A stretch of DNA of 64,000 nucleotides from Pseudaquabacterium terrae (GCF_013266755.1 NZ_JABRWJ010000018.1:1-64000); one strand, 5' to 3'. Numbered from the stretch's first letter, positions 43,811-53,087 are shown. Translations and numbers: made by a program. The notes: generated by a model from the letters alone, not told the origin.

Positions 43811-43828
43811 CGCTTGTGTCGTCAAGCG
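43811..43828. promoter_or_regulatory. LysR-type operator candidate
   Basis: Perfect dyad CGCTTG-TGTCGT-CAAGCG, 37 bases upstream of the LysR start and 55 bases before the most likely EamA start. Symmetric TTG/CAA arms around six bases resemble a LysR recognition site. Confidence 0.5.
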
Positions 43829-43882
43829 GACATTGACAGTATGCGGTCCATCGGGGCGACCGCCCCGCCCCGGAACTGCCCC

Positions 43883-44785
43883 ATGCCCTGGATCGCCGAT
43901 CTCGTCCTGTTGTCCGCGCTGTGGGGCGGCTCGTTTTTGCTGATGCGCCTGGGCGCACTCGAGTTCGGCGCGCTCGGCACCGCGTTCCTGCGCGTCTTCC
44001 TCGCCGCGCTGATGCTGCTCGGCCTGCTGGCGGCGCGGCGCGAGCTGCACCTGCTGCGCAGCCACTGGCGGCCCTCGCTCTTCGTCGGCGTGATCAACAG
44101 CGGCATCCCGTTCGTGCTGTTCTCGTTCGCGGTGCTGTCGATCCCGACCGGGCTGACGGCAATCCTCAACGCCACCGCGCCGATCTGGGGCGCGCTCGTC
44201 GCCGCCGTGTGGCTGCGCGAACGGCTGGCCGCGCCGCGCGCGGCCGGGCTGCTGATCGGCGTGGTCGGCGTGGCCGTGCTCAGCTGGGACAAGGTGGCCG
44301 GCAACCAGGGCGCCGCCGCGTGGGCCGTGCTCGCGGTGCTGGCGGCGACGCTGTTCTACGGCATCTCGGCCAGCTTCACGAAGCGCTACCTGCCCGGCGT
44401 GCCGCCGCTGGCCACCGCGGCCGGCAGCCAGCTCGGCGCGACGCTCGGGCTGGCGCTGCCGGCAGCCTTCACCATGCCGCCGCTGGTCGGTGCCGGCGCC
44501 CCGGGCCTGCGCGCTTGGGCTGCGGTGATCGCGCTCGCCGCGCTGTGCACCGCGCTGGCCTACGTGCTGTTCTTCCGCATCATCCAGCGCGCCGGCCCGC
44601 AGCGGGCGCTGACGGTGACCTTCCTGGTGCCGTTGTTCGGCGTGCTCTACGGTGCGCTGCTGCTCGACGAACGGCTCGATGCGCGCGCGCTGGGCGGCGC
44701 GGCGATCATCCTCGCCGGCACCGCGCTGGCGGTCGGCGTGGTCAAGTGGCCGCGCCGCCGCGAGGCCGCTCCGGTCGGGCGCTAG
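43883..44785 (+). CDS. EamA-family (DMT) permease
   Basis: 300 aa from ATG 43883 (MPWIADLVLLSALWGGSFLLMR); an ATG at 43841 is possible. Ten TM helices in two EamA repeats; typical NATAPIWGALVAAVWLRERL and LVPLFGVLYGALLLDERL ends of each repeat. Exports amino acids or other metabolites. Divergent from a GcvA-like LysR gene, and its end overlaps the convergent saccharopine-dehydrogenase-like gene by 4 bases. Confidence 0.92.
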   Translation: MPWIADLVLLSALWGGSFLLMRLGALEFGALGTAFLRVFLAALMLLGLLAARRELHLLRSHWRPSLFVGVINSGIPFVLFSFAVLSIPTGLTAILNATAPIWGALVAAVWLRERLAAPRAAGLLIGVVGVAVLSWDKVAGNQGAAAWAVLAVLAATLFYGISASFTKRYLPGVPPLATAAGSQLGATLGLALPAAFTMPPLVGAGAPGLRAWAAVIALAALCTALAYVLFFRIIQRAGPQRALTVTFLVPLFGVLYGALLLDERLDARALGGAAIILAGTALAVGVVKWPRRREAAPVGR

Positions 44786-45918
44786 CCGCCTGCAGGCGGC
44801 GGCTCGTCGAGCACGTCGACCAGCATGCCCCAGCGCGCGAACTCGGGCGCGAAGTCATCCAGCGTCAGCAGTCCCGCGCAGGGCATCGCGCCGATCGGCA
44901 GCGCCTCGCCGTGGGCCAGCCGGCGCGCGAGCAGGATCGCGGCCATGCACGGGATCTCGGGGCCGTGGTCGTTGCCGGCAGTGACGTGCCAGCTGCGCCG
45001 GGCCGGGTTGCCGGCGGCGTCGCTGCCCTGCACGCGCAGCACCATCGCGCCGGTGCCGCCGCGCGCGAACGGGTCCAGCCAGTCGGCCGCGCGGTGCAGC
45101 AGCCGTGCCAGGCGCTCGGGCCGCCGCAGCAGCCCGGCGCGGCGCAAGGCCGCCAGTGCCGCCAGGCCGCGCTGCGTGATCGACAGCTCCAGCGCAGCGC
45201 GAAAGCCGACTGCTTGCACGCCGGGATGGCGCGCCGGCAGCAGTTCCAGGTCGGGCACGTCGCACAGCGCACCGAGCCGTGGCTGCAAGCGCGCAAAGTG
45301 CACGGCCACCGGATCGGCCCAGCCGGTCTGCTCGATCCAGCGGCCGTCTTGCCACACGCGCACTGGCGCGCCGCAGTAGCCGAGCACGGCCTCGAGCGTC
45401 GCGACGCCGCGCGGCGCGGTCTGCGCCGGCGCGATGCAGCTGTGAATCGATTCGATGCGCTGCCAGCCGCGTGTGAGCTCGTCGACCGCCGCGGTCGACA
45501 GCGCCGGCAGCGTGCTCGCGCCGGTGATGGCGCTGCGCCCCGCGGCGCGAAAGCGCGCGTCGAGCGCACCAGCGAAATCGCAGACGAAGCGGCGGCCATC
45601 GGCCAGGTCGATGTAGTGCGCGCCGGCCGCGGCCGCGGCTTCGGCGACGCGCCAGTCCTGCTGCTGGAAGGGACCGGCGGTGTGGACCACCAGGCCGACG
45701 CCTTCGCGCTTCAATCGCGCAGCCAGGTCGTCGGCCAGTGCGTCGATGCCGAGCGCTTCGGCGCCCAGCGCGGCGGCCGCCGCTGCGGCGCGGTGGGCAT
45801 CGCGCCCACCCACGACCAGCGCGATCTGGGGGTCCTGCGCCAGCGCCCGCGCGATGCGCGCACCGAAGTTTCCATAACCACCGAGAACGAGGGTGCGCAG
45901 GCGGTGGTCAGGGTTCAC
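44782..45918 (-). CDS. Saccharopine dehydrogenase-like NAD(P)-binding protein
   Basis: 378 aa, GTG start. N-terminal Rossmann fold (LRTLVLGGYGNFGARIARAL, a GxGxxG-type loop), then VVHTAGPFQQQDWRVAEAAAAAGAHYIDLADGRRFV as in the Sacchrp_dh_NADP family, and a C-terminal domain with several short hydrophobic stretches. These soluble or membrane-associated reductase-like proteins mostly lack a known substrate. Confidence 0.88.
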   Translation of the reverse strand: MNPDHRLRTLVLGGYGNFGARIARALAQDPQIALVVGGRDAHRAAAAAAALGAEALGIDALADDLAARLKREGVGLVVHTAGPFQQQDWRVAEAAAAAGAHYIDLADGRRFVCDFAGALDARFRAAGRSAITGASTLPALSTAAVDELTRGWQRIESIHSCIAPAQTAPRGVATLEAVLGYCGAPVRVWQDGRWIEQTGWADPVAVHFARLQPRLGALCDVPDLELLPARHPGVQAVGFRAALELSITQRGLAALAALRRAGLLRRPERLARLLHRAADWLDPFARGGTGAMVLRVQGSDAAGNPARRSWHVTAGNDHGPEIPCMAAILLARRLAHGEALPIGAMPCAGLLTLDDFAPEFARWGMLVDVLDEPPPAGG

Positions 45919-46026
45919 TCGGATGAAAGGCGGAGGGCAGCGGACGGGCCGGATTATCCCGACCCGTCCGCCGCGCCGCCGCGGCGAGCGCCGACCCGTT
46001 GAACGCCCGCCGCCCCCTCGCTGGTC

Positions 46027-48690
46027 CTAGAACGTGAAGCCCACGGAGAGCTCGTACGAGCGCCCGAACAGCGGCCGCGCGAGGAACACGCCGTTCTCGT
46101 CGGCCCCGGCGCCCGGCGCGCGGAAGTTGCCTTCGGTCAGGCCGATTTCATTGGTCAGGTTGCTGCCGGTGAAGCGCACTTCGATGCCGTTGTTCATCTG
46201 CGCGACGATGCCGGCGTCCAGCGTCTTGTAGGCCGGCAGCTTCAGCACGTTGTTGTTGGCCGCGAAGCGTTCGCCGACGTAGCTGTAGGTGCCGAAGAAG
46301 CGGAACGCGCCGAATTCGGTCGGCAGCTTGTAGCTCGGCGTGAAGCGGTAGTACAGCTTCGGCTGGCGCGGCACGATGTTGCCCGTCTGCGTGCCGAAGT
46401 CGGTGAACTCGCTCTTCTGGTAGTTGCCGATCAGGTCCAGCGTCAGCCCGCGCAGCGGCCGCAGCGACGCTTCGAACTCGACGCCGGTGGCCTTCGAGCT
46501 CGCCCGCTCCACCGTGTTGCCGGCATTCGTGAACTGCTGCGACTGCGAGTTCTTCAGCCGGTTGTGGTACGCGGTGACGAAGGCGGTGTACAGCGGCGTC
46601 GCGGTCTTCAGGCCGATCTCGACCTGCGAGATGTCCTCGACCGGCGAGGTCGGATCGCTGGCGGCGCGGCCGCGCAGCACGTCGAAATCGGGCAGCCGGT
46701 GGCCGCGGTTCAGGCGGCCGAAGACGCTGAACGAGCGCGACAGGTTGTAGTTCGCACCGAAGGTCAGCGAGGTCTCGCGCAACCGGCTGACACCGCCCGG
46801 TGCGAGCTGGCTGGTGGTGCCGGTGAAGTACGACAGGTTGTTGTTGTAGAGCGTCAGCGGGTCGCCGTCGATGTCGCCACCGGTCGAGTCGGCCAGCGTG
46901 CCCGACATGCGCTGCTGCTCGAAGCGCACGCCGCCATCGAGGCGCAGCTGCTCGTTGACCTTCCACTCGTCGGCGACGTAGATCGCGGTGTTGGTGCCGT
47001 TGTACTTGCCGTCGAGGTTGAACGAGAACGGCGGCGTGACGAAACCGCGGCCCGAGGCGCGCACGCCGTTGTTCAGCGTCACGTCGATCAGCCGGGCATG
47101 CGGCTCCACCGTCATCAGCTGCGCCTGGCCGAGCATCCACTGGTCGTGCGACGAGTAGTCGGCCAGGTACAGGCCGAACGTCAGCGTGTGGCCGCCGCCC
47201 ACTTCACGCGATAGGCGGGTTTCGTTGGTGAAGGACTGCATGTCCTTGTCGACCGCCCACATGCCGTTGACGACGACCTGGCGGTTCAGGTCGGTGATCT
47301 CGGTGCCGCCATTGACGAAGCGCGCCGTGCCGCCGGTGGCCGCCGCGCCGGCCGCGTTGCGCACGCGGGCGCTGTCGTTGGCCGCGGTGACCTGCGCGTT
47401 GATGTACGAGCCCAGCGTCTGCGGATTGGCGCCCGAGAAGAGCGCGTAGGTCGGCACGCTGCCCGAGGTGTAGCCCAGCTTGTTCGACAGCGACCAGCTG
47501 CCGAGCCTGGTGTCGAGCATGGCGCCGAAGGTGTTGACCTTGGCGCCGCGGCCTTCGGCGAAGTCGCGCGTGGTCGTCTCGCGGGCGATTTCCGGCGTGC
47601 CGTCGGCGCGTTGCCGGCCGGTCGCGCGGCCGCCTTCGAGCGTCACGTGGCGCAGCTCGTTGCCGTAGTAGTAGGCGGTGAGTGCGTCGAAGCCGGGGAA
47701 GCTGGAGACGCTCTTGCCGTCGTTGCTGCCGACCACCGGGATGGCGGTGTAGAACGCGTTCTTGTCGTTCATCGCGCGGGCATAGACGCTGACCGAGCCG
47801 CCGTCGTCGAGCTTGCGCGTCAGCATGCCGCTGAACTGGCCGCCGCGGTCGGCCGGGAATTCGGTGTCGCGGATGCCGGACGAGGAACGATAAAAGCCGC
47901 CGACCATCGCCGACCACTTGTCGCCGAGCGGCGCGCTGAAGACGCCGTCGATGCGGCGGAGGTTTGCCGTGCCGGTGCTCAACCGCAGACCACCTTCGGC
48001 GGCGTCGCCGCCCTTCTTCTGGATGAAGTTGACGGTGATGCCGGGCTGGCCGCTGCCGAAGATCGGGCTCGGGCCGCCGCGCAGCACCTCGACGCGCTCG
48101 ATCGTGTCGTCGAGGCGGAACATCTGGGATTGCTCGAAGAACGACAGCGTCGGCAGGCCGAACAGCGCCGAGCCGTTGAGCTGGAAGGTGGAGTACGGGC
48201 CGTCACCGGGCGTCGGGAAGCCGCGCACGCGCATGTTGGCGCCGGACTGGCCGCCGGTCGTCTCGACGAACACGCCGGGCACGATCTTCAGCAGGTCGGC
48301 AGTCGACGACGGCGCGGCCTGCTTGATCTGCTCCTCGTCGGCGGTGGTGATCGAGAAGCTGGCCTCCAGCTTGCGCAGGCCCTCGCGGCGCGCGGTGCCG
48401 GTGACGATGATCTGGTTGACTTCCTTGGTCGCCGCGTCCTCGGCGGCCTTCGCGGCCGGCTTGGCCGCAGCGGCAGGAGCCGGCTGGTCGGCCGCCTTTT
48501 CGGCGCTAGCCTGCGCCACCTGCTGCTCGGCCACCGGCTTGGCCGGTGCCTCGGCCGCCGACGCGGCCGGTGCAGGTGCGGCCGGTGCCGCCGGCTGGTC
48601 TGCCGCATGCGCCCGCTGCGCCGCGAGCAAGGCGGCCAGTGCCGCGGTCGCGAGCAGCGTGCGGCTCGGCATGGTCGTCCGTGTGTTCAT
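46027..48690 (-). CDS. TonB-dependent siderophore-type receptor with Ala/Pro-rich N-terminal linker
   Basis: 887 aa from ATG 48690; ATG 48708 is an alternative. Signal peptide 1-30 (ends AHAADQ), a low-complexity Ala/Pro/Lys linker ~31-90, a TonB-box-like NQIIVTGTA, plug (STADLLKIVPGVFVETTGGQ, DTIERVEVLRGGPSPIFGSGQPG) and barrel ending YELSVGFTF. The plug is of the FhuE/FpvA siderophore-receptor kind. No Fur box is visible upstream, so it may not be iron-regulated, and the ligand may be something other than ferric siderophore. Confidence 0.92.
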   Translation of the reverse strand: MNTRTTMPSRTLLATAALAALLAAQRAHAADQPAAPAAPAPAASAAEAPAKPVAEQQVAQASAEKAADQPAPAAAAKPAAKAAEDAATKEVNQIIVTGTARREGLRKLEASFSITTADEEQIKQAAPSSTADLLKIVPGVFVETTGGQSGANMRVRGFPTPGDGPYSTFQLNGSALFGLPTLSFFEQSQMFRLDDTIERVEVLRGGPSPIFGSGQPGITVNFIQKKGGDAAEGGLRLSTGTANLRRIDGVFSAPLGDKWSAMVGGFYRSSSGIRDTEFPADRGGQFSGMLTRKLDDGGSVSVYARAMNDKNAFYTAIPVVGSNDGKSVSSFPGFDALTAYYYGNELRHVTLEGGRATGRQRADGTPEIARETTTRDFAEGRGAKVNTFGAMLDTRLGSWSLSNKLGYTSGSVPTYALFSGANPQTLGSYINAQVTAANDSARVRNAAGAAATGGTARFVNGGTEITDLNRQVVVNGMWAVDKDMQSFTNETRLSREVGGGHTLTFGLYLADYSSHDQWMLGQAQLMTVEPHARLIDVTLNNGVRASGRGFVTPPFSFNLDGKYNGTNTAIYVADEWKVNEQLRLDGGVRFEQQRMSGTLADSTGGDIDGDPLTLYNNNLSYFTGTTSQLAPGGVSRLRETSLTFGANYNLSRSFSVFGRLNRGHRLPDFDVLRGRAASDPTSPVEDISQVEIGLKTATPLYTAFVTAYHNRLKNSQSQQFTNAGNTVERASSKATGVEFEASLRPLRGLTLDLIGNYQKSEFTDFGTQTGNIVPRQPKLYYRFTPSYKLPTEFGAFRFFGTYSYVGERFAANNNVLKLPAYKTLDAGIVAQMNNGIEVRFTGSNLTNEIGLTEGNFRAPGAGADENGVFLARPLFGRSYELSVGFTF

Positions 48691-48724
48691 CGTTTGTCGC
48701 CCCACCATCGTTGTCTTGATTCGA

Positions 48725-48741
48725 GCGGTCCTCGGGACCGC
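48725..48741 (-). promoter_or_regulatory. Hairpin in the leader of the TonB-dependent receptor mRNA
   Basis: GCGGTCC-TCG-GGACCGC, perfect 7-bp stem with a 3-base loop, 35 bases before the receptor ATG on its strand. Position allows an effect on translation or mRNA stability. Confidence 0.4.
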
Positions 48742-49012
48742 CCGGCGCCTGAGACAGCACCACTCGGCTACTGTTCGGGGGCGACTGTAGAAATCGCATG
48801 CCAACCGATGATTTTCTTTGTCGCGCCGGCCGCGGAAACTCGATTTCAAAGCTGCGCGCCGGCGCGTAACTTTCGAAATCTCGGCGCCGATCCCGGCCGG
48901 CGGCGGTTTACAACTGCGCGCCGCCACTGCGGTCAAAGTGCCGGTTTGAGCAGCTTTTGCAGTCCTGTTCGAGCGCTCGATTCGAGACCCCACCGTTAGC
49001 ATTCACTTACCG

Positions 49013-49044
49013 AGCCGGGCTCCCACGCCCGGCTTCTTGTTGTT
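49013..49044 (+). terminator. Terminator-like hairpin upstream of the L,D-transpeptidase gene
   Basis: AGCCGGGC (49013-49020), loop TCCCAC, GCCCGGCT (49027-49034), then TCTTGTTGTT: perfect 8-bp stem plus a T-rich tail on the plus strand. No rightward gene precedes it, so it ends an unannotated transcript or attenuates the downstream gene. Confidence 0.6.
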
Positions 49045-49050
49045 GCTTGG

Positions 49051-49716
49051 ATGGCGGGACGGCAGATGGGCGGGATTCGGTTTCTGCGCGCGATCGGGGT
49101 TGGTTTGGCCCTCGCCTGGGCGGCCTGCTGCGGCGCTGCCGAGCAGCGCCAGGCCGATTTCGGCGGCCAGCCGGCGTCGGCTGAAGCCCGCGCCGTCGCG
49201 CAATGGGCCTACGCCGAACGCAACGCCGAAGGCCGGCCGTTCGCGGTCGTCGACAAGAAGAACGCCCGCATCCACGTCTTCGGCCCCGACGGCCGGCTGG
49301 TCGGCGCCTCGGCAGCGCTGCTCGGCCTGGCGCGCGGCGACGATTCGGTGCCCGGCATCGGCGCCCGCCCGGTCAGCCTGATCGCGCCGCAGGAACGCAC
49401 CACCCCTGCCGGCCGCTTCGAGTCGGTTCCCGGCCGCAACGACAAGGGCGAGGCGGTGGTCTGGGTCGACTACGAGACGGCGATCGCGATCCACCGCGTA
49501 CGCCCCGGCCCGGCGGCCGAGCGCCGTGCGCAGCGCCTGGACAGCGACACCCCGGCCGACAACCGCATCTCGCTCGGCTGCATCGTCGTCAGCGAAGGCT
49601 TCTTCGAGCACGTGGTCGCGAAGACGCTCGGCCGCGGCCGCGGCGTCGTCTACGTGCTGCCCGAGACCCGCGACTGGCAGGCCGAGTTCGGCCTGCGCAG
49701 CCCGCTTCAGCTGTGA
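49051..49716 (+). CDS. L,D-transpeptidase-type (YkuD) protein with SLGC active site
   Basis: 221 aa; start ATG 49051 or 49066. Signal peptide ends CGAAEQ. The YkuD-like core runs FAVVDKKNARIHVFGPDGRLV to the nucleophile Cys177 in NRISLGCIVV, where canonical enzymes read SHGC: the histidine before Cys is Leu. TPAGRFESVPG and AIAIHRV supply the other conserved strands; the catalytic His must come from AIHRV. Periplasmic peptidoglycan cross-linker or a degenerate relative. Followed six bases later by a HELGH protein gene. Confidence 0.83.
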   Translation: MAGRQMGGIRFLRAIGVGLALAWAACCGAAEQRQADFGGQPASAEARAVAQWAYAERNAEGRPFAVVDKKNARIHVFGPDGRLVGASAALLGLARGDDSVPGIGARPVSLIAPQERTTPAGRFESVPGRNDKGEAVVWVDYETAIAIHRVRPGPAAERRAQRLDSDTPADNRISLGCIVVSEGFFEHVVAKTLGRGRGVVYVLPETRDWQAEFGLRSPLQL

Positions 49717-49721
49717 ACTTG

Positions 49722-50429
49722 ATGTTCGCCACCGCCACCCGATCGATGCGCCGCCTGGGGGCACTGCTCTTCAGCGCGCTGGCGCTGCTGCCCGCCGGCG
49801 CCGCCGACCTGACGAAGATCGAGCAGCGCTGGCTGCAGGGCGCCGCGCCGGTGCTCGAATTCGCGCGCCAGCACAAGCTGCCGCTGGACATCATCGTGCA
49901 GCCCAATCCGCTGCCCGGCGTTGCGCCGCTGGCGCTGGCCTACATCAAGGGGCGCTGCAAGCTGGTGCTGTCGATGCGCGGCAATCCGGAAGCGCAGGCG
50001 ACGCTCGAGCGCATCGAGCCCGAGCTGCTCGACGCGGCGCTGGAGATGATGGCCGCGCACGAGCTCGGCCACTGCCGGCGTTATGTCGACGGTGCCTGGC
50101 ACGGCCTGCCGGCCGGCTTCTCGGCGCCGGACGCCAGCGTCGTCAGCCCCGAGCTGCGCGCCACCTACCTCGGCATGCGCGCGGCCCGCCGCGAAGAGGG
50201 TTACGCCGACCTGGTCGGCCTGGCCTGGATCGAACAGCGCCGGCCGCGCGAGTACGCGCGCCTCTATGCCTGGCTGCGCGCTGAACGTGAACGCGACCTG
50301 CTGCCCGGCAGCCACCACGACACGCTGGCCTGGCTGGATCTGTCGCGCAGCGGTGTCGCGCGCGGCGCGGACTCGATCTTCGGCGCCGCGCAGCCGATGT
50401 GGACGGCCGGGCTGGCCGTCGAAGACTGA
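49722..50429 (+). CDS. Exported HExxH putative zinc metallopeptidase
   Basis: 235 aa from ATG 49722. Signal peptide ends AGAADL. HELGH at 113-117 (MMAAHELGHCRRY) followed ~40 residues on by REEGYADLVGLAW, an E-E/D site typical of gluzincin-like third ligands. Starts five bases after the L,D-transpeptidase stop, so probably cotranscribed: a pair of envelope enzymes. The substrate is unknown. Confidence 0.75.
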   Translation: MFATATRSMRRLGALLFSALALLPAGAADLTKIEQRWLQGAAPVLEFARQHKLPLDIIVQPNPLPGVAPLALAYIKGRCKLVLSMRGNPEAQATLERIEPELLDAALEMMAAHELGHCRRYVDGAWHGLPAGFSAPDASVVSPELRATYLGMRAARREEGYADLVGLAWIEQRRPREYARLYAWLRAERERDLLPGSHHDTLAWLDLSRSGVARGADSIFGAAQPMWTAGLAVED

Positions 50430-50573
50430 GCCGTACCAGGCCGCTCGCAGCGGTCGCACGCGCTGGGCGGTTCGCCCGCTTGCGCGCCGCACGGCGGCTC
50501 TGGCAAGCTGCGAGCCGCTCGCCCGCCGGAGCGTGGCACTCGGGAGCTGTATGACCCCCTCGATTCCCGCGCG

Positions 50574-52487
50574 ATGAGCTACCTGCTGCAGGTTTGGCAA
50601 CAGCCGGACGACGTCACCGTGCCCGGCAGCCTGGATGCGGCCGTTGCGCTGGTCGACCGCCTGCACCACGGCGCGGCCGCGCCGAGCCCGCGCTTCGGGA
50701 CGCTGGCCGAGCAGCTGAACTGCCGCTATCCCGGCAGCGGCCGCGACAGCGTCTGGGCCGATGGCCGGCTCGATCCGGCCCGCGCGGAGGCGCCGGTGTG
50801 GCCGATCGACCTGGCGCGCAGCGACCGGCTCGACGAAGTGCAGGTGCTGGTGGTCGCGCGCGCGACGGCGCTGGGCCTGAACGTGCTGGACGAGCAAGCC
50901 GGCGAGGTGCACCTGGCCGATGGCCGCGTGTACTCGCTCGGTGCGCGCGGGCCCTGCGTCAAGGGGTTCGCGGCGCGGCTGGATGGCAATCACGCAGCGG
51001 CACTGGCCGAGTTTCGTCCGCTGGCGGCCGATGGCAACCGGCAGGCGCAGTACGCACTGGCCGAAGCCTTCCTGCATGGCCTGGGGGTGCGCCAGAACAG
51101 CGTCGTCGGCTGTGCGCTGCTGTGCGCGGCGACCGGCTGGCAGCCCGGCGCGCTGGGCGGCGCGCAGGCCCCGCGCGACGCCCGCGACGCGGCGATCGGA
51201 CGCCGCGTGCGCGAGCAGCTCGGCAGCGCGACGGCCGCGGCGGCCGACCAGCTGATGCGCCGCTTCGACTCGAGCCCCGGCGGCCTGCTGCTGGCGATCG
51301 ACACCTGCTGCGCCGAGGTCGACTCGCGCTTCGAGGAAGCCGACGAGGCCTTGCGCCGCGGCGACGATGCGCTCGCGCTGCGGCTGCTGAGCCCGCTGGC
51401 CGACCAGGGCCACGAGATCGCCCAGCACCTGTTGGCCGGCATGGTCGCCGACGGCCGCGGCGTGCCGGCGGATGCGCAGCTCGCCGCGCGCTGGACCCAG
51501 CGTGCGGCGAAGGGCGGCCACGCGGCGGCACAGACGACGCTCGGCGGGCTGTACGAGGACGGCGAGGTGCTCGGGCAGGACCGGCTGCAGGCCGAACGCT
51601 GGTACCGCAGCGCGGTGGCGGCGGGTGATCCGGCCGCGCTCGACGCGCTCGATCGCCTGCTCGGCCGGCGCAGCGCGCCGGCCGACAACGATGCACAGGT
51701 GCAGTACACGCTGGGTCGCGACGCCGAAGCGGCCGGCGATTTCAGCACCGCGGCGCGCTGCTACGGCCTGGCGGCGAAGCAGGCGCATGCCGCGGCGCGC
51801 ACCGCGCTCGGCCACCTGTGCCGGCGCGGCGACGGGCTGCCGCGCGACGACGCGCAGGCCGCGCTGTGGTTCGAGCTGGCCGCCGAACAAGGCATCGCCG
51901 GCGCGCAGTACGAGCTCGGCCTGATGCACCGCGACGGCATCGGCGTGCCGAAGAACGAGATGAAGGCCTACCAGTGGTTCGGCCATGCCGCGAACCAGCT
52001 GCACCCGGAAGCGCTGTTCGAGCTCGGCCTGATGACCGGCCAAGGGCTGGCCGTCGAGCGCGACCTGGTGGCCTCGAAAGCCCTGTGCCTGCTGGCCGAG
52101 CGGCGCGGTGCGACGCGGCAGCGCGAGGCGCACTACGCGCCGGGGGAGCTGGACGAAGTGCAGGCGCTGGTCGACACGCTGCTGGACGCACCGTCGGTGC
52201 TCGGCGCGCTGCTCGCGCGCCGGCGCCGCCTGCGCGATGCGGCGGTGCGCCGGCCGCCGCCCGCCGAGCCGGCGTCCGCGCTGGCCCCCGGCACGTGGCA
52301 CCGGGGTCATGCCGCGCTGCTGGCGGCGCTGGCAGGCGTGCCGCTGGCCTTGCTGCTGAAGCCGGGCACGCTGGGCGCGCGCGGGCTGTGGGTGCTGGCC
52401 GCGATGCTCGGTGCGTATGGCGCGCTGCGCATCGGCCGCGAGCTGCTGCGGCGCCATGCGCGCGGCGAGCCACGGCCGCGCGACTAG
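50574..52487 (+). CDS. Sel1-repeat protein with C-terminal TM helices
   Basis: 637 aa. Sel1-like repeats (AQYALAEAFLHGLGV, AQTTLGGLYEDGEVLGQD, AARTALGHLCRRGDGLPRDDAQAALWFELAAEQGIAGAQYELGLMH) from ~120 to ~500, then two hydrophobic segments ~575-615 and a basic tail. No signal peptide at the start, so the repeats are probably cytoplasmic with a C-terminal anchor. Such proteins are scaffolds. Convergent with the next gene, 4-base overlap. Confidence 0.82.
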   Translation: MSYLLQVWQQPDDVTVPGSLDAAVALVDRLHHGAAAPSPRFGTLAEQLNCRYPGSGRDSVWADGRLDPARAEAPVWPIDLARSDRLDEVQVLVVARATALGLNVLDEQAGEVHLADGRVYSLGARGPCVKGFAARLDGNHAAALAEFRPLAADGNRQAQYALAEAFLHGLGVRQNSVVGCALLCAATGWQPGALGGAQAPRDARDAAIGRRVREQLGSATAAAADQLMRRFDSSPGGLLLAIDTCCAEVDSRFEEADEALRRGDDALALRLLSPLADQGHEIAQHLLAGMVADGRGVPADAQLAARWTQRAAKGGHAAAQTTLGGLYEDGEVLGQDRLQAERWYRSAVAAGDPAALDALDRLLGRRSAPADNDAQVQYTLGRDAEAAGDFSTAARCYGLAAKQAHAAARTALGHLCRRGDGLPRDDAQAALWFELAAEQGIAGAQYELGLMHRDGIGVPKNEMKAYQWFGHAANQLHPEALFELGLMTGQGLAVERDLVASKALCLLAERRGATRQREAHYAPGELDEVQALVDTLLDAPSVLGALLARRRRLRDAAVRRPPPAEPASALAPGTWHRGHAALLAALAGVPLALLLKPGTLGARGLWVLAAMLGAYGALRIGRELLRRHARGEPRPRD

Positions 52488-53008
52488 AGCCGGAACTCCG
52501 CCAGCGTCTTCACGCGCTCGCCTTCCAGCGTGCACACCGACAGCGCCTCGACCGCGCCGGCCATCACCAGGCCGCCGGCGTTCAGCTCGTCGCACAAGGC
52601 CTTGGCCTCGGCGCGCCACGGCGTCGTGCAGACGGTGATGTGCGGCACGAAGGGCACGTCGAGCCGCAGGTGCGGCTCGAGCGGCCCGCGGTACAGCGCG
52701 TCGTGCAGCAGCGCGAGGCCGCTGAAGCCCTCGTCGGGCACGAGATAGACGTAGGCGGTGGCGTCGTGGTCGCCGGCGCCGAGCATCGCGTAGCGGCAGG
52801 CGAAGCGCACCGGCGCCATCGATGCGGCCACCCCGCGCACATGCTCGATGTAGACATCCGCGCCGATCCCGCTGCAGCCGAAGACCAGCGTGAAGTGCGC
52901 CGCCACCCGATCGAAGAAACGCGGATCGTGGCGGTGGCGCAGGCGCTCGACGAAATGGCGGTCCTCGTCGCTGAGCGTCGGATAGGCGAGCGTGTAGAGC
53001 GTGGACAT
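52484..53008 (-). CDS. 2H phosphoesterase / 2'-5' RNA ligase-like protein
   Basis: 174 aa. Two HxTx motifs, HFTLVF (~38) and PHITVC (~122), are the catalytic pairs of the 2H phosphoesterase superfamily (2'-5' RNA ligase, CPDase). Likely acts on cyclic phosphate or 2'-5' linkages; the natural substrate is unknown in most bacteria. Confidence 0.85.
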   Translation of the reverse strand: MSTLYTLAYPTLSDEDRHFVERLRHRHDPRFFDRVAAHFTLVFGCSGIGADVYIEHVRGVAASMAPVRFACRYAMLGAGDHDATAYVYLVPDEGFSGLALLHDALYRGPLEPHLRLDVPFVPHITVCTTPWRAEAKALCDELNAGGLVMAGAVEALSVCTLEGERVKTLAEFRL

Positions 53009-53087
53009 CGGCGTGGCCGCGATGGCATGCCATTATCGGCACCACCGCGGGACAGGAATCGCCCCGCGCCCTCCGACACACCGACCG

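Larger units (their letters stand above)
48691..49050. other. 360-bp divergent intergenic region with two hairpins
   Basis: Between the leftward TonB-dependent receptor and the rightward L,D-transpeptidase gene. Contains a strong stem in the receptor leader (48725-48741) and a terminator-like hairpin directly before the rightward gene (49013-49034). A candidate small RNA or attenuator on the plus strand is possible. No ORF is supported. Confidence 0.5.

Noticed and set aside
48691-48830. Fur box upstream of the siderophore-type receptor
   Set aside because: No GATAATGATWATCATTATC-like sequence is found by eye.
50485-50502. TGGCAAG-like sigma54 site before the Sel1 gene
   Set aside because: The -12 part reads GAGC rather than TTGC; not enough of a match.
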